This document shows, in pieces, positions 1 to 8,259 of a stretch of 33,305 nucleotides of DNA. The notes under the pieces are model-generated. The model did not search any database, was not told the DNA's origin, and saw nothing but the letters and a program-made list of their open reading frames with translations. The first letter of the stretch is position 1. The number at the start of each line of letters is the position of its first letter. The translations under genes and the position numbers were made by a program. This stretch comes from a virus, in the IMG/VR virus record IMGVR_UViG_3300043431_000314, positions 1 through 33,305 of that record. One strand, 5' to 3'.

Positions 1-1530
1 TTGTCATACGCTCAACCTATGGCTACTGACGCGAAAGACAAACCAAACTACAAGCTGCCCGCTTACGAAGAGCAATTGCCCGCGATGAACGTTATGCGCG
101 ATGTGCTCGGCGGATCCGAGGCCGTGCGCGCAAAGGGCGAAACATATCTGCCCAAAGGCCCGCTCGAATTGCCGGAATCTTTCGCGGCGCGATTGGCTGC
201 GGCTGCGCTGTTCCCGGCGACCAAGCGCACTTGGACGGGGTTTCTCGGCTTGCTGTTCAAGGATGAACCGACGCTTGGCGAAGATGTGCCGCAATCCATT
301 GCAGGCACGGAAGGCGACGGCGAGACGGTCGAAGGGCTGAAAGAAAACATTGACCTGCAAGGCAATAGCTTGACCGAGTTCGTCAAGGAAACGGCAGGCA
401 ATGCGCTACGCGATGGGCACGCGGCAATCGTGGTTGAAATGCCGCCTGCGGTCGTGCGTGAAGACGGACAGCCCGCGACGTTGGAAGATGAGCGACGGGC
501 AGGCTTGCGGCCGTATTGGGTAATGTATGACAAAAAGCAAATCATTAACCCGCAGTACGAAGTGCGCGACGGCAAGACCGTGCTTTCAATGGTCGTCTTG
601 GAAGAGCACACGATGGAGCCTGACGGCGCGTTCGGATCAAAAGCTATAGAGCGCTATCGGGTCTATCGTGACGTGAATGGCACAATTACTTCGCAAGTAT
701 TCACAGAAACGGAAGGCGAAGGCAGCGAAAAAGAGTTTATCGCTGGGCCGGAAGTGCGCATCGCTAATCAAGACGAAATCCCTATCAGCCCAATGTATGC
801 GCGCAAGACGGGGCGCTTCAAATCTGAGCCGCCTTTGCTTGGAATGGCAGAGGAAAATCTAAGGCATTATCGCCTGCGTTCAACGCTTGAAAAGCTGTTG
901 ATGCACTCGTTTCCTGTGACGATCTCAAAAGGCGATTTGCGAGAGCTTGGCGTACCAGAAGGCTCGAATCAAAACCTACGCTTTTCGCCCGAAGCTGTAT
1001 TGACGCTGCCTGATACGCCAGAAGCGACCGCGTTTCTACTTGAGCCAAAGGGAACAGGCATTGCGCCGCTACAAGCTGAAATCAAAGAGTGCGAAAGCCG
1101 TATGGCGCGTCTCGGTCTTTCGTTACTTGAGCCTGCGCAGCAAAGCGGCAAAACGAACACGGAAGCCGCGACGGATGAAATGGAAGAACAAAGCGAGCTT
1201 GATTTCTTCCGCGAATCAATCAAGGACTGCGTTGAACGTGCGTTGATGTTCACGGCCAAATTCATTGGCGAGCCAACGGGCGGCAGTTATGAATTGAAAT
1301 CGGCAATGGCGAAGCGCAAATTTACGCCCGCGAAACTTGCAGCGTTCTCGCAGATGGTAACCGATAGGCAATTCCCGTTGCGTGACTTCTTGCTGATGCT
1401 CGTTGAATCGGGCGAGGCGCAAGAGACGTTCGACGTTGACAAGGCGCTGGTTGTACTTGAGAACGCAGCAACGAAAGCGGCGGAACGTCAACGCGGCATT
1501 TTTGACGCAGGCTTTACGCCGGGGGCTTAA
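1..1530 (+). CDS. portal protein (DUF4055-like), possibly cut at its 5' end
   Basis: Probable portal protein, the dodecameric ring at the capsid vertex through which DNA enters and the tail attaches. The 509-residue product has the charge-rich mixed alpha/beta character of DUF4055 phage proteins, including a segment near residues 130-150 (ETAGNALRDGHAAIVVEMP) and a long helical C-terminal part. Its place directly before a gp7-type head protein, scaffold and coat supports the call. The frame is open to the window edge: TTG at 1 or ATG at 19 could be the start, or it may lie further upstream. Terminase would be expected to the left. Confidence 0.8.
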   Translation: MSYAQPMATDAKDKPNYKLPAYEEQLPAMNVMRDVLGGSEAVRAKGETYLPKGPLELPESFAARLAAAALFPATKRTWTGFLGLLFKDEPTLGEDVPQSIAGTEGDGETVEGLKENIDLQGNSLTEFVKETAGNALRDGHAAIVVEMPPAVVREDGQPATLEDERRAGLRPYWVMYDKKQIINPQYEVRDGKTVLSMVVLEEHTMEPDGAFGSKAIERYRVYRDVNGTITSQVFTETEGEGSEKEFIAGPEVRIANQDEIPISPMYARKTGRFKSEPPLLGMAEENLRHYRLRSTLEKLLMHSFPVTISKGDLRELGVPEGSNQNLRFSPEAVLTLPDTPEATAFLLEPKGTGIAPLQAEIKECESRMARLGLSLLEPAQQSGKTNTEAATDEMEEQSELDFFRESIKDCVERALMFTAKFIGEPTGGSYELKSAMAKRKFTPAKLAAFSQMVTDRQFPLRDFLLMLVESGEAQETFDVDKALVVLENAATKAAERQRGIFDAGFTPGA

Positions 1531-1562
1531 AGTGCGGTAAGATTGGCGCGGAGGAACCAACT

Positions 1563-1712
1563 ATGTTTACTTTTGGAGCGCATTGCAAATTATCCGATCC
1601 GCCAAAGCTGCCATTTTGGGTGCGGTGGATTTCGGGAGCACCGCGCAATGCCGAAAAGCCTGTAAATATTGGCGGGCTTGCGCGATTGCTGCGAAAATTT
1701 ATAAATGCCTGA
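1563..1712 (+). CDS. small phage protein, 49 aa
   Basis: Short gene between portal and head-morphogenesis genes, beginning MFTFGAHCKL. It has a good ribosome binding site (GGAGGA at 1550-1555) eight bases before the ATG. Its last eight bases overlap the start of the next gene, which suggests translational coupling. The product is basic towards its C-terminus (RLLRKF). No family is recognised. Confidence 0.6.
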   Translation: MFTFGAHCKLSDPPKLPFWVRWISGAPRNAEKPVNIGGLARLLRKFINA

Positions 1713-2694
1713 CATCTACCAAATAGCCGAACAGCACCGACGCCAATTGCTCGCACGCGATGAGGCGGCACGCGCACGCATCGCGGCGTCCTATGAGCAA
1801 ACACGCGCACGCCTTGAACAACTTGCAGCCGAAGTTGCGCAGCGCATCGCCACAGCCAAAGAGAACGGGGAAACGATCAGCCGCGCTTGGCTCTATCGGC
1901 AGGAAAGATACAAAGCCTTAATTGCGCAAGTTGAACGTGAAATTGACCAATGGACGCGGCAGATTGTCGCGCCCATGGTCGAGTTTGGGCAAGGGCAGGC
2001 CGCATCACTTGCGACGATCCATGCACGCGATTTGATTATTGAAAGCCAGCCGCTTGATGTAACCCTAAACATTCGCCGCTCTGCTTTTGGTCGTTTGCCA
2101 GTTGGCGCAATCGAAAACCTTGTGGGCTTTACCGCCGGCGGCTCGCCATTGTCGGCGCTGTTGAATGGCTACGGCGCGACGAGTGCTGACTTGGTTACGC
2201 AAGCGTTGATTGCAAATCTCGCATCGGGCAGAGGCCCGCGTGTGGCAGCGCGTGAGATTGCGAAGATTTTGGATCAACCACGCTGGCAGGCTGAAAGATT
2301 GGCGCGCACTGAGATGTTGCGGAGTTATCGCGAGACAACTTTAGAAAATTACAAGGCGAATGGGATTGGGCAATGGGAATGGCTTTGTTCAAGATCACCT
2401 AGAACTTGCGCCGCATGTTTGTCGCAAGATGGCGAATTGTTTCCGGCTACAACGCCTATGGCCTCTCACCCCAACTGCCGCTGCGTTCCAATTCCAGTTA
2501 TCGGCAATCGCCGCACGCGGCAGACTGGTGCCGAATGGTTCGCGCTGCAATCCGATGAATTGCAAAACAACACGCTCGGCAAGGCCAATGCTGAGTTGTA
2601 CCGCAGCGGGGAAGCCGGCCTTGCGGATTTCGTTGCATTGAAACGCTCTGAGAAGTGGGGCGACAGCTACGTGCAGACGGGGTTTAATCGGTAG
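1705..2694 (+). CDS. head morphogenesis protein, SPP1 gp7 family
   Basis: Minor head protein of 329 residues. The family is known to bind the portal and to be packaged in small numbers in the procapsid. The N-terminal 120 residues are helical. The diagnostic C-terminal module is present at about residues 196-263: an ARTEM segment, then CSRSPRTCAACLSQDGELF, then HPNCRC, the Cys/His pattern of SPP1 gp7/Mu F-type proteins. The start overlaps the preceding 49-aa gene by eight bases. Location directly after the portal is typical. Confidence 0.87.
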   Translation: MPDIYQIAEQHRRQLLARDEAARARIAASYEQTRARLEQLAAEVAQRIATAKENGETISRAWLYRQERYKALIAQVEREIDQWTRQIVAPMVEFGQGQAASLATIHARDLIIESQPLDVTLNIRRSAFGRLPVGAIENLVGFTAGGSPLSALLNGYGATSADLVTQALIANLASGRGPRVAAREIAKILDQPRWQAERLARTEMLRSYRETTLENYKANGIGQWEWLCSRSPRTCAACLSQDGELFPATTPMASHPNCRCVPIPVIGNRRTRQTGAEWFALQSDELQNNTLGKANAELYRSGEAGLADFVALKRSEKWGDSYVQTGFNR

Positions 2695-2700
2695 GCTTGC

Positions 2701-2958
2701 TCACGCTTTCCCGCCTTCCGATCTTGGCAGCTTGTAATCAATGCCGCGCCGGATCGCGCTTAGCTGCTCTTGCTTTTGCGGGTGGCCCATAATTTCGTGG
2801 TCTTTGCCTGTGATTTGTCGGTAAATCCCGTTGGCCGCTTCGCGGTGCTCCCATCGCGTGCCGATTGCGCCAAGTCCGTCGTTAATTTCCGAATTTAGCC
2901 AGCGCAAAAGCAGTTCTTGTTGCTCAGTTGTGAGTGTAATTTGTATTTGATTGCTCAT
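2701..2958 (-). CDS. small protein on the opposite strand, 85 aa (moron candidate)
   Basis: The only minus-strand gene within the structural block. It starts MSNQIQITLTTEQQELLLRW, with AAAGG upstream of the ATG on the minus strand. The product is hydrophilic, mostly helical, with no signal peptide or membrane segment. It ends six bases from the stop of the plus-strand head gene, so the two are convergent. An independent gene inserted in a late operon with its own promoter fits the 'moron' pattern, but function is unknown. Confidence 0.65.
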   Translation of the reverse strand: MSNQIQITLTTEQQELLLRWLNSEINDGLGAIGTRWEHREAANGIYRQITGKDHEIMGHPQKQEQLSAIRRGIDYKLPRSEGGKA

Positions 2959-2977
2959 AGGTTTGCCTTTCTAGCCC

Positions 2978-3006
2978 ATTCTACCAGTCCTAGTCCATCA
3001 CGCCAA
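2978..3006 (-). promoter_or_regulatory. possible promoter for the reversed 85-aa gene
   Basis: On the minus strand TTGGCG (3001-3006) is followed 17 bases later by TAGAAT (2978-2983), matching four and five of six sigma70 positions. The predicted transcript start is only about 13 bases before the ATG at 2958, which is tight. Confidence 0.3.
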
Positions 3007-3093
3007 AAATAAAAAAATCTCTTTCCTTACTATCCGCGCTCGTTAGGCAGGATGCCTAGCCAAAACCAAACCAACTGAGGGAGTCAGTTACCA

Positions 3094-3834
3094 ATGCCAG
3101 TAGAACAAATCTTTGACACGAAAGAAGCAGCGCCGGAATTCCTGCGCGACCATTTAACGGAAACAGACGGGAAGTTTGTTTTTCGTGCCGAGCTTTCCAA
3201 CGAAACCGCCGGATTGAAATCCGCGCTCAAAGCCGAACGCGACGCAAAAAGCGCGCTCGAAAAGTCTTTGAAAGGCTACGAAGGAATTGACGCCACCAAA
3301 GCCCGCGAACTGCTCACGCAGCAGCAAAAGGCCGAGGAAGACAAGGCGAAAGCAAACGGCGAATGGGAAAACTGGAAAGCGCAAATGCAGGCAACCCACG
3401 AAGCCGAGAAGCGAGCGCTTGAGGACAAGCTGAGACAGGCCGAGACGGATTACGAAACGGAATTCGTTGACGCAAAGGTCACGGCGGAAATCGCAAACGC
3501 AAAAGGCCGCCCGCGACTGTTAAAGCCTTGGCTGGGCGCGAAGTCGGTTCTTGAAAATGGGCAGCGTGCAATTCGCATTTATGACGATAAGGGCAACCTT
3601 CGTTACGGCAAAGACGGCGCGCCAATGACGGTAAGTGAACGACTGGCAGAGATGAAAGCTGACCCCGAATTTATGGTTGCGTTTGAGGGATCAGGCGCAG
3701 GCGGCAACGGGGCGCACAACACGCCAAACAGCAGCAATACGGGTGCAAAGACAATCACTCGTACAGCACTAGACCAATTATCACCGAACGACCGTTCGGC
3801 TTTCTTTAGAGACGGCGGCAAGGTTTCGGATTAA
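3094..3834 (+). CDS. capsid scaffolding protein
   Basis: Likely internal scaffold that guides coat assembly and is then removed. The 246-residue product is highly charged. A long coiled-coil segment covers about residues 40-135 (many Lys/Glu/Ala), followed by a short globular part (GRPRLLKPWLGAKSVLE) and a low-complexity Gly/Asn/Ser linker before a basic tail (RSAFFRDGGKVSD). Scaffolds interact with coat through such basic tails. It lies immediately upstream of the coat gene. GAGGGAG lies about 13-20 bases before the ATG. Assignment rests on context and composition, as scaffolds diverge quickly. Confidence 0.75.
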   Translation: MPVEQIFDTKEAAPEFLRDHLTETDGKFVFRAELSNETAGLKSALKAERDAKSALEKSLKGYEGIDATKARELLTQQQKAEEDKAKANGEWENWKAQMQATHEAEKRALEDKLRQAETDYETEFVDAKVTAEIANAKGRPRLLKPWLGAKSVLENGQRAIRIYDDKGNLRYGKDGAPMTVSERLAEMKADPEFMVAFEGSGAGGNGAHNTPNSSNTGAKTITRTALDQLSPNDRSAFFRDGGKVSD

Positions 3835-3854
3835 CCAAATAGAGGACATTCACA

Positions 3855-5003
3855 ATGGCGAATACAATTTCCGCAATCCTCCCAACTATTTACGAAGCCG
3901 CTGATATTGTGGCGCGTGAGTTAGTCGGGTTTATTCCTGCCGTTTACAAGAATTCAACCGCCGAACGAGCGGCGAAAGATCAAACCATCACTTATCCGGT
4001 TGTTGGCGCAATGGCTGCGGCTGATGTGACGCCCGCCGCAACGAGTTCGAGCGGCACTGATCGCACGATTGGCTCCGGCTCAATGACGATCAGCAAAAGC
4101 CGCAAGGTCACGTTCAATTGGACAGGTGAAGAGCAAACCGCGCTCAGCAATGGCGACAAATCGCAATACGGCAACGTCGTGCGCGATCAGTTTGCGCAAG
4201 CTTTCCGCACCTTGACCAACGAAATTGAGGCCGACTTGTGGGCTGCGGCTTACAAAGGCAGTTCGCGTGCTTACGGCACAGCGGGAACCACGCCTTTTGG
4301 CACGGCTGGCGATTTGTCCGACTTTGCGGGCGTTCGCCAAATTCTTGATGACAACGGCACGCCGAAAAGCGATTTGCATTTGGTTGTGGGCAGCGCGGCA
4401 ATGGCAAAGCTGCGAGGCATTCAATCGGTACTGTTCAAGGTCAATGAGTCGGGCACGAGCGATTTCTTGCGCAATGGCGTTCTTGGTCAAGTCATGGGCT
4501 TGAATATCCATGATAGCTATCCCATCGGCGTGCATACGAAAGGCAGCGGCGCAAGCTACTTGCTCAATGGCGCTTTAGCCGTCGGTAGCACTTCCTGCAC
4601 CGTTGACACTGGCTCTGGCACGATCTTGGCGGGCGACATCGTGACGTTTGCGGGCACTTCGACTAAGTACGTCGTTAATTCGGCCTTGGCTTCCAACGTG
4701 TTCACTATCGGCACTCCTGGCTCACTCGCCATCGAGGCCGACAATGACGCTGTGACGGTTGGCAATAACTACACGCCGAACGTTGCCTTCCACCGCAACG
4801 CGTTGCACTTGATTACGCGTGCGCCCGCGATGCCTGCGGGTGGCGATAGCGCGGATGACGTTTACATGTTCACTGATCCGGTAAGCGGCATTTCGTTTGA
4901 AATCGCGCTGTACCGTCAGTATCGCCAGTTGACCTATGAGGTTGCGGCGGCTTGGGGCGTTGACGCGGTGAAACCTGATTTCATTGCCACCTTGATTGGC
5001 TAA
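3855..5003 (+). CDS. major capsid protein (HK97 fold, probably P22 gp5-like)
   Basis: Shell-forming coat protein of 382 residues. The N-terminal part (ADIVARELVGFIPAVYKN, then ITYPVVGAM) resembles P22-gp5-type coats. A beta-rich insertion at about residues 235-310 (CTVDTGSGTILAGDIVTFAG) resembles the inserted domain of that group. The C-terminus (ISFEIALYRQYRQLTYEVAAAWGVDAV) is typical of HK97-fold coats, with the conserved A-domain strand near the end. It follows the scaffold gene and is closed by a strong terminator, consistent with high expression. Confidence 0.87.
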   Translation: MANTISAILPTIYEAADIVARELVGFIPAVYKNSTAERAAKDQTITYPVVGAMAAADVTPAATSSSGTDRTIGSGSMTISKSRKVTFNWTGEEQTALSNGDKSQYGNVVRDQFAQAFRTLTNEIEADLWAAAYKGSSRAYGTAGTTPFGTAGDLSDFAGVRQILDDNGTPKSDLHLVVGSAAMAKLRGIQSVLFKVNESGTSDFLRNGVLGQVMGLNIHDSYPIGVHTKGSGASYLLNGALAVGSTSCTVDTGSGTILAGDIVTFAGTSTKYVVNSALASNVFTIGTPGSLAIEADNDAVTVGNNYTPNVAFHRNALHLITRAPAMPAGGDSADDVYMFTDPVSGISFEIALYRQYRQLTYEVAAAWGVDAVKPDFIATLIG

Positions 5004-5009
5004 ACCTAC

Positions 5010-5038
5010 GGGCGGGCGTGAAAGCGCCCGCCCTTTAT
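5010..5038 (+). terminator. rho-independent terminator after the coat gene
   Basis: A perfect 9-bp GC stem (GGGCGGGCG at 5010-5018, CGCCCGCCC at 5025-5033) with a six-base loop is followed by TTTATTC. It begins seven bases after the coat stop codon. It may separate abundant coat transcripts from the connector genes, with partial read-through. Confidence 0.88.
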
Positions 5039-5054
5039 TCCTTCTGCGAATCCT

Positions 5055-5216
5055 ATGGAAATCCCAACAATTTCAGTGACGAGCGTTGATCCTGCCTATC
5101 ACGGCGGCGAAGCGTTCACGATTAACGAAAGCGACTTCGACCCGGCGCAGCATAAGCGCGTGGACGAAGCCGAAAAGGCAGAGGCGGCAAAGCCTGTTAG
5201 CAAAGCTAAGAAGTAA
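5055..5216 (+). CDS. small head protein with an INESDFDPAQH motif, 53 aa
   Basis: Short gene starting MEIPTISVTSVDPAYHGGEA. The segment FTINESDFDPAQHKRV followed by a Lys/Ala/Glu tail matches a type of small protein often found between coat and connector genes of tailed phages. Its role is unknown. The stop is followed directly by the ATG of the next gene, pointing to coupling. No strong Shine-Dalgarno sequence is visible. Confidence 0.7.
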   Translation: MEIPTISVTSVDPAYHGGEAFTINESDFDPAQHKRVDEAEKAEAAKPVSKAKK

Positions 5217-5762
5217 ATGGCAATCACGCTCATCACCACAGTTGGCGGCAGCACGTCGGACAGCTACGCGAGCGCCGATGAATTCGACACGTTTCTAAAG
5301 CGGCGTCGGAATGGTGATGACGTGTTGAATATGAGTCCTGATAAGAAAGCGCAAGGCCTATTGGAAGCGATGACGTTTCTTGCGCCGCTGCATTGGCCGG
5401 GTTCAGTTGTTTCAGCAACGCAGGCATTGGCGCATCCGCGCTATGGCTTGCCGAAGCCGAACAGCGAAAGCTTGGATTATTACTCGGAAAGCAGTCAAAG
5501 CAATCTCCCGATTTATTACGAAAGCACAGAGATTGCACCGCCTGTCAAAAACGCTCAATGCGAACTGGCGTATTTGATCTTGAGCGAGCAATTCAACACA
5601 GACGAAAGCGAGTCGGCGGCAATTCAAAGCTTTTCGGCTGACGGCGTTTCGGTCAACTACGCCACAGGTGCGCGCACGCGCTCAAAGTCCGGTCAATTGC
5701 CGCCCTCGGTTGGGCGCATTCTTGCGGGCCTCGTGATGGGCACGCAATTCAGGTTGGGCTAA
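5217..5762 (+). CDS. head-tail connector (DnaT-like phage protein family)
   Basis: Probable adaptor protein that docks on the portal ring. The 181-residue product has the pattern of the phage family annotated 'putative DnaT-like': an opening SYASADEFDTFLKRR, a mid helix (GLLEAMTFLAPLHWPG), and a turn with a regularly placed Pro (ALAHPRYGLPKPN). Members typically occupy this place, first after coat, and are thought to be head-tail adaptors rather than DNA-binding proteins. The stop overlaps the next start by one base (TAATG). Confidence 0.72.
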   Translation: MAITLITTVGGSTSDSYASADEFDTFLKRRRNGDDVLNMSPDKKAQGLLEAMTFLAPLHWPGSVVSATQALAHPRYGLPKPNSESLDYYSESSQSNLPIYYESTEIAPPVKNAQCELAYLILSEQFNTDESESAAIQSFSADGVSVNYATGARTRSKSGQLPPSVGRILAGLVMGTQFRLG

Positions 5763-6130
5763 TGGCAACGCCTTTGCTGAGCAAGAACGTGCTGAACACG
5801 ATGCGCCGCGCACTGTACGGGCGCACGGCAGTTCTGCGGCTTTATCGCTTGCCGACGGGCGCGGAGCCTGAGTTATTGGCAACGATTACTGATGGTTGGT
5901 ACGTGCAACGGCAGGCGTACACGAAGGGCAACGAATCGGAGCCGAAACAGAGCCTTTTGCACTTGGCAAAGCTTGCGGTAGCAGAGGCGGAATTGCACGA
6001 GGCGTCACGGGCAGAGATTGACGCGAACGGCGAAACGTTCACGTTTAACTTTTCGGACGTTGCACCAATGCAGCAACTAGGCTCGGGCTACATCGTGCCG
6101 CTTCTGCAAGTGAGCGCGACGACGGACTAG
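5762..6130 (+). CDS. probable head-closure/stopper protein, 122 aa
   Basis: Small protein between the adaptor and the HK97 gp10-like neck protein, the usual place of the head-completion stopper. It begins MATPLLSKNVLNTMRRALYG. The middle contains PKQSLLHLAKLAVAEAELHEASRA, and the C-terminus (GSGYIVPLLQVSATTD) is beta-like. No family is recognised from sequence, so the role rests on gene order. It overlaps the upstream gene by one base. Confidence 0.6.
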   Translation: MATPLLSKNVLNTMRRALYGRTAVLRLYRLPTGAEPELLATITDGWYVQRQAYTKGNESEPKQSLLHLAKLAVAEAELHEASRAEIDANGETFTFNFSDVAPMQQLGSGYIVPLLQVSATTD

Positions 6131-6134
6131 GGCG

Positions 6135-6488
6135 ATGGAAGTCACGATCACTGTTGACCAAAACGCAATTGATAGCCTCATCCGCGAAGCGGCTGGCTCG
6201 TTGATAAAAGAAGTCACGTTCGGCATCGAAAGAGAAATGAAGCTTTCGTTTGCTGAACCGAAAAGCGGCAACGTGCGCCGCAGTGATGGGCACATCGCGT
6301 CGGCACGCGGGGAAGCGCCCGCCGTTGACACAGGCTTTTTGACGAATTCGATTTTGACAGAAATGACGGGGCCGCTTGAAGGGCTTGTCACAGTCGGCGC
6401 GGAGTACGGCTTTTTCCTTGAGGAAATGCTTGATCGCCCGTTTGTTGAACCTGCGATTGATAAGGCAATTGAGGCGGCGTACAGCTAA
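6135..6488 (+). CDS. HK97 gp10-like tail-completion (neck) protein
   Basis: Neck protein of 117 residues. The motif SARGEAPAVDTGFLTNSI followed by VTVGAEYGFFLEE and RPFVEPAIDKA is the classic HK97-gp10/lambda-Z-type pattern (G-x-APxVDTGxLxxSI, VGxxY...LE, RPFLxPA). Such proteins join the completed tail to the head. The start lies four bases past the previous stop. The stop overlaps the next start (TAATG). Confidence 0.85.
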   Translation: MEVTITVDQNAIDSLIREAAGSLIKEVTFGIEREMKLSFAEPKSGNVRRSDGHIASARGEAPAVDTGFLTNSILTEMTGPLEGLVTVGAEYGFFLEEMLDRPFVEPAIDKAIEAAYS

Positions 6489-6973
6489 TGGACTACGACG
6501 TTCACGAAACCAAAGCGGCAATCAAAACGGTGATCGAAACGTGTGCGCCAAAGGCTGCGGTTTTTGATTGGTGGGTGTTGGGCGATGACTACAAAAAATG
6601 GCCGTCATTGCTGCGCTCGTCAAGTGATTTGGGAAGCAACAACAAGCCGCGCACGCACGGCTACGTGGTTGAGTTTGACCGGGCTTTGCCCTCATTCAAT
6701 TCACGGCTTGGCGGTGGCGACACGCAAGAATGGATTTTTAAGATTGTCGGCTTGCACTATCACTTGGTCGCCACGACCGATCATTCAAGCCAGCTCTTTT
6801 TAACGGAAGTATTCAAGATTGCGGACGTGTTCAAACGCGAGCCAACGGCAGAAATGGCACTGCCCGCGGCTGTCAATCTGACGCAATCGTACACATTCAA
6901 ACATATGGCGGGGCCGCTCGGTGACGAGATGTGTCATCAGCTTTTAGCAGAGTTACGAATCAGACAATGCTAG
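6488..6973 (+). CDS. probable tail terminator protein, 161 aa
   Basis: Located between the gp10-like neck gene and the tail tube gene, where lambda-U-type tail terminators lie. They form the hexameric ring that ends tail polymerisation. The sequence is alpha/beta (YVVEFDRALPSFNSR, WIFKIVGLHYHLV) and of the right size. No specific motif was recognised. Overlap by one base with the upstream gene suggests a shared transcript. Confidence 0.62.
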   Translation: MDYDVHETKAAIKTVIETCAPKAAVFDWWVLGDDYKKWPSLLRSSSDLGSNNKPRTHGYVVEFDRALPSFNSRLGGGDTQEWIFKIVGLHYHLVATTDHSSQLFLTEVFKIADVFKREPTAEMALPAAVNLTQSYTFKHMAGPLGDEMCHQLLAELRIRQC

Positions 6974-6986
6974 GTGAGGTAAACAA

Positions 6987-8066
6987 ATGGCAGACGTAGC
7001 ATACAGATATTTTACAGAGTACTTGAGCAAAGCGCCCGAAAGTACTTTCAACACGTCAAGCACGACGGCGGCGGATTACGTGCGCGTCACTGCGCAAGAT
7101 GCGCTTGAGCCAATCTTGCCGAAAATGCGGCAGATCAAGCGCGGCGATTTGCTCGGTTCGAGCGCTTCGGGTTTGGCGAAAGTTTGCAACGATTACTGGA
7201 CGCATCCAGGCATTCCTATTGCCGACGAGTTGACCGATTTTGACGGCTTCGCGGGCAAGCTCGCGTTTCGCGCTTTGGGCGGCACGCCTGCCAATACGCC
7301 ACTCGACAGCACGGCAGAGCAGTGGGATTGCGCACGCTTGGCGGATACGGTTGCGGCTGGCGACCAGTTGCCGGGAACGTCGGTTATTTCGCTGCTTGGT
7401 TCGGCTTCTTACCGCTTTTCGGGCTGCGTCACTGAGTCGTTTGAGATGATGCAGGAAGGCTCGCGCCCTGTGAAATGGAAGGCCAACTTGGTGGGCACAG
7501 GCAAGCACGCGCACCCACATGGCGTTTCTTCGATTGTCACGACTGAACCAACGCAGAAATGCCCATACGGCCAATCGTCAAAATTCATTTGGACAGATGC
7601 CGCATCAAGCACGGTTGATTGGTCGAGCACGGGCCGCGTGCGCGGTTGGGGCATCGGGTTTAAGCACAATTTGATTCTGAACGACGAGCGCCAAGGTGAC
7701 GGCACGAGCACGCCCACGAGCGGCGGTACGGCTTATCACGTTGGACGCATTCGGCGCGGCAAATTTGAAGTTACTTCGGCTTACGTGAAGCTTGCGATGG
7801 CCGCAGCGGACGTTGCCGAATGGATCGAAGCCAGCAAATCAAGCATTTACACAGATGTGACGTGGCGTGCGCAAGGCGCGTTGATTACAGGCTCAATTTA
7901 TGAACGCCTGCAATTCGTCGCAGCCTCTGCGGTGATTGATGCCGAGAATATCAGCATGGAAAACGAGAACGATTTGACCGTGCTCAATATCCCGCTGCTT
8001 GTTCTCAATAACAACATTGCCGCGCAGGTTATCAACCAAACAGCAAGCGCAACGGGGTACGCATAA
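6987..8066 (+). CDS. major tail tube protein
   Basis: Probable tube subunit of 359 residues, beta-rich, with a GGTP/SGCVTESFEMMQEGSRPVKW segment and a C-terminal NENDLTVLNIPLLVLNNN typical of two-domain phage tube proteins (Phage_tube_2 type). It has a good ribosome binding site (AGGTGAGG before 6987). It is followed by the frameshifted chaperone pair and the tape measure, the fixed order of long flexible tails. It is larger than lambda V, which suggests an extra domain on the tube surface. Confidence 0.82.
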   Translation: MADVAYRYFTEYLSKAPESTFNTSSTTAADYVRVTAQDALEPILPKMRQIKRGDLLGSSASGLAKVCNDYWTHPGIPIADELTDFDGFAGKLAFRALGGTPANTPLDSTAEQWDCARLADTVAAGDQLPGTSVISLLGSASYRFSGCVTESFEMMQEGSRPVKWKANLVGTGKHAHPHGVSSIVTTEPTQKCPYGQSSKFIWTDAASSTVDWSSTGRVRGWGIGFKHNLILNDERQGDGTSTPTSGGTAYHVGRIRRGKFEVTSAYVKLAMAAADVAEWIEASKSSIYTDVTWRAQGALITGSIYERLQFVAASAVIDAENISMENENDLTVLNIPLLVLNNNIAAQVINQTASATGYA

Positions 8067-8070
8067 ACCT

Positions 8071-8259
8071 ATGGCAAAAGAAAATCCGAAGCAAAACGAA
8101 GAAGCAACGGCGGTCGAAGTGCTGCCCGTTGCTGAGCCGAAAGCGGCAACCACTGCGCCACTCGCGAAGCCGTTGGGCGCTATGACGTGGGAAGAAGAGT
8201 GCGCCTATTACAAGGCACGCCGTCCGCAAATCTTGGGAGAAACGAAAGATGCAAAATGA
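8071..8259 (+). CDS. small tail-region protein, 62 aa
   Basis: Start chosen at ATG 8071, five bases after the tube stop. The frame opens further upstream but would run into the tube gene. The product is a Lys/Glu/Ala/Pro-rich disordered N-terminal half followed by an ordered end (MTWEEECAYYKARRPQILGE). It overlaps the next gene by 11 bases. It could act with the tail-assembly chaperones, but function is unknown. Confidence 0.6.
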   Translation: MAKENPKQNEEATAVEVLPVAEPKAATTAPLAKPLGAMTWEEECAYYKARRPQILGETKDAK

